In this document: piece after piece, positions 16,569 through 24,425 of the stretch
Position numbering within the stretch: position 1 is the stretch's first letter
How the letters are laid out: each line of letters begins with the position of its first letter
NCBI GenBank assembly: GCA_019638695.1
Contig: JAHBTG010000015.1
Coordinates: forward strand, 1 to 44,329
Reading direction: 5' to 3'
From: Bacteroidota bacterium
Lineage (GTDB): Bacteria; Bacteroidota; Bacteroidia; J057; JAJTIE01
Length of the DNA: 44,329 nt
Notes under the pieces: generated by a model
The model's database searches: none
What the model was told of the DNA's origin: nothing
What the model saw: only the letters and a program-made list of their open reading frames with translations
Program-made: the position numbers and the translations under genes

Positions 16569-17663
16569 ATGTATGACGTTATCATAGCAGGCGCAGGCAT
16601 CGCCGGCATGTCTGCGGCGTGGTACCTGCAACAGGCCGGTAAACGCATACTACTGCTGGATGCACATAAGTGCGGCCAGGGCACCAGCTGGGCTGCTGCG
16701 GGTATGCTGGCACCTGTCAATGAGCTGGAATTCCAGGAAGTGGAGGTCTTGCAGGCGGGAGTGGCGTCCCTGGAGTTGTGGCACCAGTGGGCGCGCGAAT
16801 TTGATTTTCTCACTCTTAACACTACCGGCACACTGGATATCGCGCTGGGCGTGGAGGATATTCCCTACCTGCAGCGGGTATTTGCCTTTCAGCAACAACT
16901 GGGGCTGCAGGTGCAGTGGCTGGAGGGTGAGGCCCTGCAAACCCTGGAACCCGCGCTGAGCCGCAACATCCCGGCGGCGGTGCATTCCCGCACGGACATT
17001 CAGCTGGAGCACCGCGAATTCCTGCCACATTTTGCCGATCATCTCCGGCAGGCGGGAGTAGACCTGCGCGAGCACTGCCCGCTTCACAGCTGGACCTTAG
17101 CAGAAGACGGCACCGTGCAGGTGCAGGCCGGGGAGCATTCGTTCACCGCATCGCAGCTGTTACTGGCCACAGGCAGCGCGCCCTTACCCGGCACAGCCGC
17201 GCCGGTGCGTATTTACCCCATCCGCGGACAGATGATCTCGGTGGCGCCGCCTGCCGGCGGCCCGCTGGTGCACCATAATGTGCGCATCCGCAGTAAGACC
17301 TATGGCTATGCATACCTGGCTCCCAAGCCCACACGTATCATATTGGGTTCCACCACGGAGGAAATGGGGCAGGATACGCGCCTCACTGCAGGGGGGATGA
17401 TGGATATCCTGCGCAAATGCTACCACGCCGTGCCCGGCATCTATGACCTGAATGTGCTGGAAACCTGGAGCGGCCTGCGCCCGGCCACCCTCTCGCGCCA
17501 CCCGGTGCTGGACGCACTGCCCGGCACGCCGCAAGTGTTTGTGCTCAACGGTCTCTATCGCCACGGCATCCTGCTGGGCCCGCTGATGGGCCGGGCTGCC
17601 GCACAGCTGATGACTACCGGCCACAGGCTGCCGGCAGTAGCCGGTTTTACCCTGGCTAACTGA
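16569..17663 (+). CDS. FAD-dependent amino acid oxidase, glycine oxidase ThiO / DadA type
   Basis: Flavoenzyme of the D-amino acid oxidase group; ThiO makes the imine of glycine for the thiazole of thiamine, while DadA-like members oxidise D-amino acids. The 364-aa product starts with the dinucleotide-binding motif GAGIAGMSAAWYL (residues 8-20) and LLLD, then GTSWAAAGMLAP, typical of ThiO, followed by PIRGQMI, GSTTEEMGQD, SGLRPATLSRHPVLD and the C-terminal FAD segment GLYRHGILLGP. Length is right for ThiO. No other thiamine gene is nearby and it sits 9 bases after a T9SS cargo gene, so the pathway is not confirmed by context. Confidence 0.85.
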   Translation: MYDVIIAGAGIAGMSAAWYLQQAGKRILLLDAHKCGQGTSWAAAGMLAPVNELEFQEVEVLQAGVASLELWHQWAREFDFLTLNTTGTLDIALGVEDIPYLQRVFAFQQQLGLQVQWLEGEALQTLEPALSRNIPAAVHSRTDIQLEHREFLPHFADHLRQAGVDLREHCPLHSWTLAEDGTVQVQAGEHSFTASQLLLATGSAPLPGTAAPVRIYPIRGQMISVAPPAGGPLVHHNVRIRSKTYGYAYLAPKPTRIILGSTTEEMGQDTRLTAGGMMDILRKCYHAVPGIYDLNVLETWSGLRPATLSRHPVLDALPGTPQVFVLNGLYRHGILLGPLMGRAAAQLMTTGHRLPAVAGFTLAN

Positions 17664-17790
17664 TATACTTACCCAGGCAACGTTGTAGAGGGACCGTACT
17701 TTCCCCCCGCGTGGCTCCAGCAACATGAGAGCGGAGAGATTGTCCAAAATAGTCTGGCGCGCCGGGCTTTGATCCTGCAAATTCAGTCAT
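17656..17790 (-). CDS. Possible 44-aa small protein behind a strong Shine-Dalgarno
   Basis: An ATG at 17790 opens a 44-codon frame (MTEFAGSKPGAPDYFGQ...) that ends with TAG and overlaps the end of the convergent oxidase gene by 8 bases. It begins 10 bases after the stop codon of the 192-aa gene, and AAGGAGG stands 4 bases before its ATG, which is unusual in Bacteroidota. No membrane segment, signal or known family is visible; the composition (Gly, Ser, Arg, Pro) is not distinctive. It could also be a chance frame in the intergenic gap. Confidence 0.3.
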   Translation of the reverse strand: MTEFAGSKPGAPDYFGQSLRSHVAGATRGESTVPLQRCLGKYIS

Positions 17791-17794
17791 TCGT

Positions 17795-17801
17795 CCTCCT
17801 T
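17795..17801 (-). promoter_or_regulatory. Perfect Shine-Dalgarno sequence AAGGAGG
   Basis: Minus-strand AAGGAGG begins at the last base of the TGA of the 192-aa gene and lies 4 bases before the ATG of the 44-aa frame. Bacteroidota genes rarely use such sites. Confidence 0.4.
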
Positions 17802-18379
17802 CACTCGTATGGGGGCTTTATCCGATGCGGTTCAGCCAGCAGGCGCCGGATCTCTTTCTCTGTGTTTTCATCATATACTCCTGATCTCAGGAGTTCCTGG
17901 ATGACCTCGGGACAGTCGGCACGGTGATACTGGGCCCCTGAGAAGACAAGCCCTCTGTAACTAATCCCTATCGGGCTGAACACCAGCACGCCACCGGTGA
18001 AGCGGACCCGGTAGATCTCCGGTTGACCGACGTCGATGGTGCTATCAGAGAGGAACCTGTATGCCAAGCGGTAAGCAGGAAGTGTCAAACCTGCCTCTGA
18101 GTATGAAATATAAAAGCAACTATCCGTGGCCACGATCAGGGAGATGCCCGTTCCGCCGCGGTACAAAGAAGTTGCACGCCAGCACCCCCGAATGGTTGGG
18201 GATAGGCTCAGCCCAGAGGCCTCCGGCGCAAGCAGGCAGAACCGGCCAGGGTTACCTGCTTCAGACTTGACACCGCTGGCGGGGCTAGGCGGGTTGAAGA
18301 TACGATCCTGATAAACGGATAGCACACCCATACCGGCCAGTACAAGCATGGTACAGATAATAAGGATTGCCTTCTGCAT
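17801..18379 (-). CDS. Membrane-anchored protein of unknown function
   Basis: 192 residues starting MQKAILIICTMLVLAGMGVL, a single hydrophobic N-terminal segment that is either an uncleaved anchor or a signal peptide, followed by a short Pro/Ser-rich linker (FNPPSPASG) and a compact soluble domain of beta character with three to four Cys residues, ending in a charged helix (NTEKEIRRLLAE). I recognise no family. It is isolated by about 140 bases from the gene upstream and by 10 bases from the possible 44-aa gene downstream. Convergent with the ThiO-like oxidase. Confidence 0.65.
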   Translation of the reverse strand: MQKAILIICTMLVLAGMGVLSVYQDRIFNPPSPASGVKSEAGNPGRFCLLAPEASGLSLSPTIRGCWRATSLYRGGTGISLIVATDSCFYISYSEAGLTLPAYRLAYRFLSDSTIDVGQPEIYRVRFTGGVLVFSPIGISYRGLVFSGAQYHRADCPEVIQELLRSGVYDENTEKEIRRLLAEPHRIKPPYE

Positions 18380-18519
18380 GTTCAGGAAATTGGAAAGGAA
18401 TAAAACTATGTAAAACTGAAGACGGCTGCAATCATTAACAGCCTTGGAGGCCTAATTGCCAGATAAACTGCAGTTCCAGAACTTACAGGCTTCCCGGGGA
18501 TCATGATTACCCAGGCGCA

Positions 18520-19422
18520 TCACCCCCGGTAAACGGGGTCTTCGGACACATCGGGGTTTTCCATCAGGCGCTCCACTTCATCGGCATGTACTTTCTGGAT
18601 CACAAAAGTCTTGCCTTCGCTTTCCAACGCCTGGCGATCGTCTCCAAGCGCCAGGAAGGTATAGTAGTTTTCTTCGTCTATATTGAGCACATCGCCCGCC
18701 TGCAGGTCTTCTTTCTCAAAGTAGAAATAATAGAAGACTTCATGAAACATGTTGAGCACATCCATAGGGTCTGTAAACTCATCTACAGGCCAGGCAAAAT
18801 CTGCTATGCCAAAGAGATGGTTACCACGGGTCATAAACCAGCGCTCTTCTCCCAGGATGGCCTGTATATAGCCGGTCCAGTAGACGAGCGGGGGATTCTG
18901 GCGCACCACGGGGAAGAACCGGGCATCCAGTATCTGCTCCAGCACGGCAGCAGGGTGACTGGTCCAGGCCGGTTCATTGACCACAGCCAGCAACCCTTCG
19001 GTGATCAGCAGGCCCGCTACCTTGTAAAGGGCTATATACTGCTCAATGGGATCTGTACTGGTGCCGTCATAGACCAAAAGGACATTAGCCAGGTGGCTCT
19101 GGGCAAGCTCCTTCCAGTCGGGGCTCCATGCACTTTGTACAATGGTGCGCTCCACGGCCTTCTGGGGCAGCGGGCTGGGCAGCCCTCCTATATGAATGGT
19201 ATGCGCACCGAATACGACGGAGGCGAACAGCATACTGCCGGTATCCAGGTCCTGCTCTATGGTGAGGCGCGGCGGCTCATCCAGGGGCTCCCATTGGTCG
19301 AGCCGGCTGAGGAGTGCGGGCAGGTCCAGCCGGGGCAGACGGTCATATAACAAGGCGAGCACGGGTTTCTCGCTGGCCGCAAAATCGGGGTTGCTGAGGA
19401 AAATCTTCTGGAACAATGACAT
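18520..19422 (-). CDS. DUF4261-domain protein
   Basis: 300 residues, cytoplasmic (no signal or membrane segment). The central part fits the DUF4261 pattern: HIGGLPSPLPQKAVE, then SAWSPDW and the hydrophobic strand ANVLLVYDGTSTDPIEQY with an acidic end, and a C-terminal motif near YYTFLALGD. Proteins of this family appear in Firmicutes and Bacteroidota with no established biochemical role; some occur next to polymorphic toxin loci, but nothing here points to one. It has its own promoter box and lies 40 bases downstream of the HD phosphohydrolase gene. Assignment is by motif memory and should be confirmed by profile search. Confidence 0.65.
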   Translation of the reverse strand: MSLFQKIFLSNPDFAASEKPVLALLYDRLPRLDLPALLSRLDQWEPLDEPPRLTIEQDLDTGSMLFASVVFGAHTIHIGGLPSPLPQKAVERTIVQSAWSPDWKELAQSHLANVLLVYDGTSTDPIEQYIALYKVAGLLITEGLLAVVNEPAWTSHPAAVLEQILDARFFPVVRQNPPLVYWTGYIQAILGEERWFMTRGNHLFGIADFAWPVDEFTDPMDVLNMFHEVFYYFYFEKEDLQAGDVLNIDEENYYTFLALGDDRQALESEGKTFVIQKVHADEVERLMENPDVSEDPVYRG

Positions 19423-19426
19423 GCTG

Positions 19427-19434
19427 CAAAGATA
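19427..19434 (-). promoter_or_regulatory. -7 promoter box of the DUF4261 gene
   Basis: TATCTTTG (extended TATCTTTGCAG) on the minus strand ends 4 bases before ATG 19422, predicting a leaderless transcript independent of the upstream operon. Confidence 0.6.
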
Positions 19435-19462
19435 GCCTGTTCTTCCCGGGAAAAAATCAGGG

Positions 19463-20716
19463 TCAGGCTTTATCCAGCAACGTCATCACGCCTGCCGGGG
19501 CACAGAGGTAGTATTTATTCACGGTCTCGGCAATGGAGCTGATCATGGGCAGGTCCGAGGCCTCTGCCAGGTCCTTGAGCCGCCCGTCTTTCATCAGGAT
19601 AAGGATAGGTTCCTTTTGCTGTACCCGGCGGGCATAGGCGAGGTTGGAGATCTTATCGGATACGACAAAATAGGCAGCGGCTTCTGTTGCCAGCTCCATC
19701 TGGTGGGCAGCAAGGGATACGGCATAGTCATGCTGCTGAACAGATACCGGCATATGCTGGAGGCGTATCTTGAAGAGCCTGCGGGCCAGTAACCCGCTGC
19801 ACAACCCGCTGAGCACGGGATCTGACACGTGTTGCCATTGTTTGATATGATACAGGATATCGGCATCATCCATCTGTACAAAGTGATGTATCAGCTCATC
19901 CGTCAGCGGCGTGGGCTGTTCCCCTGCAGTCAGCCCCAGGAAAAAGGCCAGTGCGGGTCCCGTATGGGGTAAGTCTCCCTGCCGGTAGAGCACCCGGGCG
20001 CGCTTCATAATGCCCATGAGCATGCACTCGGCAGCCAGCGCTGTCTTGTGGAGGTATACCTGCCAGTACATCAGGCGGCGGGCTACCACAAATTTTTCGG
20101 CAGAATAGATCCCCTTCTGCTCCACTACCAGTTGTTCATCCGCCACATTGAGGGTCTTGATCAGCCGCTCGGTACCCACAATTCCTTCCTGCACCCCGGT
20201 AAAGAAGCTGTCGCGTACCAGGTAATCCATGCGGTCCATATCCAGCTGACTGGAGATGAGCTGGCAGAGGAAGCGGCGCGGGTAGGTCCCGTCGAACAGC
20301 CGGATAGCCAGGGAAAGGGCGCCCTGCATCTCTGCATTCAGCCGGGTCATAAGGGCGCGCCCCACCTGCTCATGGTGGATGCCGGGCACAAGCAGATGCT
20401 CGAGGGCATGGCTGAAGGGCGCGTGCCCGATGTCATGAAGCAGGATGGCCAGCCGGGCGGCTTCGTACTCTTCATCGGAGATGGCGATACCTTTGGCCCT
20501 GAGGGTATTGAGTGCCTGGCCGGTCAGATGATAGGCGCCCAGTGTGTGGCTGAACCGCGAATGCACTGCGCCGGGGTAGACAAAGCTGCTAAGCCCCAGC
20601 TGGGAGACCCTGCGCAAACGCTGCAGCCACTGATGGTCTATAAGCTGGCGTATGGGGCCTTGCGGCACTTCTATGAAGCCGTGGACAGGATCGTTAAACA
20701 GTTTGACTGCGGACAT
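19463..20716 (-). CDS. HD-domain phosphohydrolase (dNTPase-like)
   Basis: 417-aa cytoplasmic metal-dependent phosphohydrolase of the SAMHD1/dGTPase-like superfamily. Visible motifs: FNDPVHGFIEVP at the N-terminus, HSRFSHTLGAYHL (His52, Arg54, His57), the HD pair His94-Asp95 in LLHDIGHAPFSHALEHLL, HHEQVG, and SSQLDMDRMDYLVRDSF with the final metal-binding Asp. This arrangement is that of the widespread YdhJ-like/HD family whose members hydrolyse dNTPs or other nucleotides; the substrate is not known here. It is the last gene of an operon with the YciO-family gene and a 136-aa gene (15-base gap). Confidence 0.88.
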   Translation of the reverse strand: MSAVKLFNDPVHGFIEVPQGPIRQLIDHQWLQRLRRVSQLGLSSFVYPGAVHSRFSHTLGAYHLTGQALNTLRAKGIAISDEEYEAARLAILLHDIGHAPFSHALEHLLVPGIHHEQVGRALMTRLNAEMQGALSLAIRLFDGTYPRRFLCQLISSQLDMDRMDYLVRDSFFTGVQEGIVGTERLIKTLNVADEQLVVEQKGIYSAEKFVVARRLMYWQVYLHKTALAAECMLMGIMKRARVLYRQGDLPHTGPALAFFLGLTAGEQPTPLTDELIHHFVQMDDADILYHIKQWQHVSDPVLSGLCSGLLARRLFKIRLQHMPVSVQQHDYAVSLAAHQMELATEAAAYFVVSDKISNLAYARRVQQKEPILILMKDGRLKDLAEASDLPMISSIAETVNKYYLCAPAGVMTLLDKA

Positions 20717-20731
20717 GGGCCAGGAAGCGCA

Positions 20732-21142
20732 CTAGCCCATAGGGGCATCTAGCACGCTATAGGGAATAAAGACAAAGTTGAAATACTGGGGGTCTGCCAG
20801 CAGGATGCAGGCCCGCTGGGTGGGGTCTGTGTAGGCGCGCTTGAAGTCGGCCAGTTTTTCGCCGGAAAGCACGGCCTTGCGCACCAGCTCTTCCAGGGTG
20901 CTGGCATTATAGTACCAGTGCAGCTCGTATTCATCCCGGGGGATGACCGGCACACCCAGTCCTACAGACCCGGCATGTGCAACGATAACGGGATAGCGGC
21001 TCACCCGGTTATGCAGGGTTTCCTGCGCAATGCGTTCCAGCACCAGGCCCACTTTATGAAAGTCTGCATGCAACTGGCGGAGGAGCTCGCTGTGGTCTTC
21101 TCCGGCGATACCGGGATTCTCGTTTTTATCAAAAAGGTTCAT
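20732..21142 (-). CDS. Conserved-looking hypothetical protein between yciO and HD phosphohydrolase
   Basis: 136 residues from the ATG at 21142 (the frame is open further upstream, but that part is antisense-type sequence inside the upstream gene). The ATG shares one base with the TAA of the YciO-family gene (TAATG), a coupling arrangement that decides the start. The product is soluble, with an amphipathic N-terminal helix (SELLRQLHADFHKVGLVLER), then VSRYPVIVAHAG, DEYELHWYYNASTLEELV and a C-terminal hydrophobic strand (FNFVFIPYSV). No catalytic motif is recognised. Confidence 0.75.
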   Translation of the reverse strand: MNLFDKNENPGIAGEDHSELLRQLHADFHKVGLVLERIAQETLHNRVSRYPVIVAHAGSVGLGVPVIPRDEYELHWYYNASTLEELVRKAVLSGEKLADFKRAYTDPTQRACILLADPQYFNFVFIPYSVLDAPMG

Positions 21143-21777
21143 TACCAATCGATTTGCAGGGCATTGGGGTCGCCCAGGCCTTCCCTGATGAGTTCTATCT
21201 GGTCGTCTCCCTGGCTGCAATCCAGGATAGTGCTGGGCACATTGCCGCCATAGCCGCCGTCTATGACGATATCTACCAGGTCTCCCCAGCGCTCATGGAT
21301 CAGCTCGGGGTCGGTATTATACTCCAGGATCTCATCATCATGCTTGAGCGAGGAGGTGATGATGGGATTGCCCAGCAAGCGGACGACCTCATGCACGATC
21401 GCATTGTCCACCACGCGGATGCCTATGGTCTTGCGGGCATTCTGGCTATAGTTGGGCAGTTGTTTGCCTGCGGGCAGGATGAAGGTATAGGGACCGGGCA
21501 GCGCGCGCTTGAGCAGCTTGAATATGGGGTTGCTTACGGGGCGGGTGTATTCCAGCGCCTGGGCCACATCCTGGCAGATGATGGCATACTGGAAGTCTTC
21601 GGGACGGATCTCCTTGAGCTGGCACAGCCGGGTGATGGCTTTTTTGTTGAAGATATCGCAACCCAGGCCATATACGGTATCAGTGGGGTAGATGATCACA
21701 CCGCCGCCCCTGAGGCAGTCGACCACCTGCTGCACAAGGCGGGGCTGGGGGTTTTGGTCGTGGATGCGTAGAAGCAT
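21142..21777 (-). CDS. YciO/YrdC/Sua5-family protein (threonylcarbamoyl-AMP synthase-like)
   Basis: 211 residues of the Sua5-YciO-YrdC fold, which binds nucleotide and, in TsaC/Sua5, makes threonylcarbamoyl-AMP for tRNA t6A37. Motifs: GGGVIIYPTDTVYGLGCD at residues 25-42, LPGPYTFIL, RKTIGIRVVDN, PIITSSL and DGGYGGNVPSTILD. The N-terminus (IHDQNPQPRLVQQVVDCLR) and the TIG(I/M)RV and EGLGDP segments are closer to the YciO branch than to TsaC, so a housekeeping t6A role is not certain; YciO has only weak activity of this kind in Escherichia coli. First gene of the three-gene operon. Confidence 0.88.
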   Translation of the reverse strand: MLLRIHDQNPQPRLVQQVVDCLRGGGVIIYPTDTVYGLGCDIFNKKAITRLCQLKEIRPEDFQYAIICQDVAQALEYTRPVSNPIFKLLKRALPGPYTFILPAGKQLPNYSQNARKTIGIRVVDNAIVHEVVRLLGNPIITSSLKHDDEILEYNTDPELIHERWGDLVDIVIDGGYGGNVPSTILDCSQGDDQIELIREGLGDPNALQIDW

Positions 21778-21839
21778 GGATACAGGCGCCTTGCCCTTTG
21801 GGAAAGACTTGCGAATTTACCCAAAAGCCTGCAGAAACG

Positions 21840-22508
21840 CTACTGCACGACCAGCCTGCCGGATTGACGGAAGGCACCGTTCTCCACCGTATAGACATAG
21901 ACCCCGGGTGCCAGGTGTTCCAGCCGCACGGACCAGGTAGCGGCAGGCAGCGCCTCCGTATGCACTACGCGGCCGTTGAGGTCCAGCAGGCGGAAGGTAT
22001 AGCCCTCACCCTCAGGCACTTCGAGGGAGATAATACCGGGTGTGGAGACGGGGTTGGGGTAGACCCGGGTTTCTTTGCGGGCCATTGTGCCGGAAGAAGT
22101 GGTGGCGGCAGCGGTTTCTGTAAGAGGTGCGGGGTGCTCTGCCACCACCCGCAGTACGATGGCCGTGCCATTATCCTGTGTGCGGTAGGTGGACTGCGCA
22201 AAATGGTAGCGGGGAGTGCTGACGAGCCGGAACTGCACCAACTGGGCCTCACGCCGCAGAGTATAGTGCCGCCCGGTATACAGGTCTTCGTTGGAAGCCG
22301 AAGCATGAGCGCCGGGCATGCGCGCCGCTTGTGCCTGGCTGGCCATGGTGCCGCTTTCCCAGTAGCGCAGCACCCGGATGCTGCCGCCTTGCTGGTAGTG
22401 GGCGGTGTGGTAAACGGGTGTGCCTGCGGAGCGGGGACTGACGGCCGTTTGCTGGGCACATAGAGTACTGGGGAGAAGAAGAGCTAGGATGGGGAGGATA
22501 CGTAACAT
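21840..22508 (-). CDS. Small T9SS type A cargo protein
   Basis: 222 residues: signal peptide MLRILPILALLLPSTLCAQ, a middle region of about 120 residues without a recognised fold, a short Thr/Ser linker, and the short T9SS type A sorting domain at the C-terminus (RVYPNPVSTPGIISLEVP, FRLLDLNGRVV, APGVYVYTVENG ending in RLVVQ). The ATG (22506-22508) directly follows the TAA of the gene upstream (22509-22511), with zero spacing, so it is almost surely co-transcribed with the two genes before it. Its composition is GC-rich, unlike the gene immediately upstream. Confidence 0.85.
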   Translation of the reverse strand: MLRILPILALLLPSTLCAQQTAVSPRSAGTPVYHTAHYQQGGSIRVLRYWESGTMASQAQAARMPGAHASASNEDLYTGRHYTLRREAQLVQFRLVSTPRYHFAQSTYRTQDNGTAIVLRVVAEHPAPLTETAAATTSSGTMARKETRVYPNPVSTPGIISLEVPEGEGYTFRLLDLNGRVVHTEALPAATWSVRLEHLAPGVYVYTVENGAFRQSGRLVVQ

Positions 22509-23462
22509 TTATTTATTTACTTTTATAATAGAAATGGTGTTTTTATTATGCAAGCATGCCAAAACATAAGGATCAGAATTCCATTCTAGGAAAGAAATTA
22601 TATTATCTGGAACGAAGAAAGATTCATGGACATGTAAGTTATAATCTAGAATATAAGCCTTATATCTTCCGCCTCTTTTACTATCTAACAATAATAGACT
22701 ATCTACACCAACTTGAAGAAGTTGAGCGGGATACTCAATATCAGTATCTAAACCGATAGATTGTAACTTTTCACTTTCAATTTTAACTACAATAGAATTA
22801 CAGCTATTAGTCAAATAGGATATTGGGCCCAACTGGGTTAAACGACCAAAAACATAATAACGACAATTTTCTTTCAACGAGTCAGCAGTAAAATCTGGCC
22901 ACAAAGAATTAGGAAGTGGTTTTATACGATTATTAGCAGCGGTAATACATGCTATTGCTTCATGGGAATATCTTTCTCCTTTTAGATCAATCGCAATAGG
23001 GAGAAGATAAGTTGACTCAGATATAAACTGCAGCTTTTCAAGAAAACTAGGCACATAGTATTTTTTCCCATTTATGTTAAAGTCAATTTTTCTATGTGAT
23101 AAATATCTTCCGGCTAAAGTATAGGTATATTCAGAATTATCCAGAACACAGAACAAAACCAATGTCTTCCCAGAAGTTCCAAACAAATCAGGCCGAAGGA
23201 TTACAGTTCTATTCTTATTGCTCTTCTCAATAAAATCGGGTGAATATTGTGAGCTTATTCTCGATATAAAATCGCCACCCTTTGAGAATATAGAAACACT
23301 GTAATCAGACATCTCATGAACATATATATATTCATCATAAGTATAGACCCGGATATTCATATCAGAGATATCGTGGTCTACCTTAATATTGCATATTGTA
23401 TCATTACCAGATAAATCTGGTAATGATATGAATATACATATAAAGAAAAATATGATTTTCAT
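22509..23462 (-). CDS. AT-rich exported protein of unknown function
   Basis: 317 residues with a signal peptide (MKIIFFFICIFISLPDLSG). The mature part has repeated beta-like units with aromatic strands (VYTYDEYIYVHEM, DYSVSIFSKGGDFIS, YRYVFGR-type), compatible with a six-bladed propeller of the kind found in many Bacteroidota exported proteins, but no family is recognised. No T9SS domain and no lipobox. Composition is strongly AT-rich: 22681-22740 has 21 G+C in 60 bases, and codons such as ATA, AAT and TTA are frequent. It lies 13 bases after the 810-aa gene and abuts the next gene. Confidence 0.75.
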   Translation of the reverse strand: MKIIFFFICIFISLPDLSGNDTICNIKVDHDISDMNIRVYTYDEYIYVHEMSDYSVSIFSKGGDFISRISSQYSPDFIEKSNKNRTVILRPDLFGTSGKTLVLFCVLDNSEYTYTLAGRYLSHRKIDFNINGKKYYVPSFLEKLQFISESTYLLPIAIDLKGERYSHEAIACITAANNRIKPLPNSLWPDFTADSLKENCRYYVFGRLTQLGPISYLTNSCNSIVVKIESEKLQSIGLDTDIEYPAQLLQVGVDSLLLLDSKRGGRYKAYILDYNLHVHESFFVPDNIISFLEWNSDPYVLACLHNKNTISIIKVNK

Positions 23463-24425
23463 AGACTAAGCTAGACTAGTACATTGAAGAAGGTGATGCG
23501 GAAGTGGATGAAGCACATATTGCCCCTAATTTTTTACATTGGCTAGACTCCGGAGGCATACAACAAAAATTCAACTTGTCACCATCTTCCGGATTATTAG
23601 TTTTAAATGGTACGCAAGAATACATCGGTTTTTCCGTAGTCATAAAAATATCATCCGTCAAATTAGGCACAAGAACATCGCTAATAGGCATTAAAGTAGC
23701 ATAAGCGATTGCCTGAACAGAATCGGAAATAACTTTATCTTGGGCTCTATAGAAACCTATGAGAGACGTTTGTGCCCAATAAGCATACATTTGCTCAGAG
23801 CCCTGTACCTGGCTGGCCAAGAAGCCTTGCCATTTTGTAGACTTATGTAAATCTGCATTATGCCAGTATGCAAAATCGTATCTTGCAATACTGGACGCAG
23901 ATAATAGTCTTTCCTTTTCGTCATTAGACAAAATGATACTCTCAGTAATCTTCTTTTCAATAGCCTTAACACTGTAAATAGTCTCAACATTATTAAATAA
24001 ACTTCTAGAATATGTAATATAAATATCTCCTAAGGCTGCTTTCTCTGCAGCAGACAAACTGCTGCCATTTACTTGGAAATCATAAAAATTGAAATCATTA
24101 TCAAAAATAGTTAGTGAATCTCCACTTGCGCCACAGTCTCTTAATCTCAGATTACATACATTAATAGAATCAAGAGATAAAGTGGTATCAAGTAATAAAT
24201 ATTTCAACAACAAAGCTTCTGAGAGCTTATAATCTACTTTAGAAGAATCTATAGAATAAGAACCAAGTGAAATGCTCAGATCAAAATCGCATTCATCCAA
24301 ATAGTAAGAAGTACTAGGTTTCCAAAAAACAATAGAATCTAGTTTGTTTTCTATATTAGTAAGAATTGCGTAGTGTTTAATACCGGCACTATCATAAGGA
24401 TTCTCAGGATTAAAAGGATCTATCT
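22509..24425. other. AT-rich island with a sharp left-right composition break
   Basis: About 1.9 kb of AT-rich sequence covering the 317-aa gene and the last ~315 codons of the 810-aa gene. It borders GC-rich sequence at both ends, at a gene boundary (22508/22509) and inside a gene (about 24425; 24781-24840 has 36 G+C in 60). No terminal repeats, transposase or integrase are seen. Confidence 0.6.

Noticed and set aside
17664-17800. A possible riboswitch (for example TPP) near the ThiO-like gene
   Set aside because: The sequence between the convergent genes has none of the conserved thi-box elements, and it lies downstream of the oxidase gene, not upstream.
22509-24425. An insertion sequence or prophage fragment as source of the AT-rich island
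   Set aside because: No transposase, integrase, inverted terminal repeats or target duplications are visible at the edges; the reading frames run through the borders without interruption.
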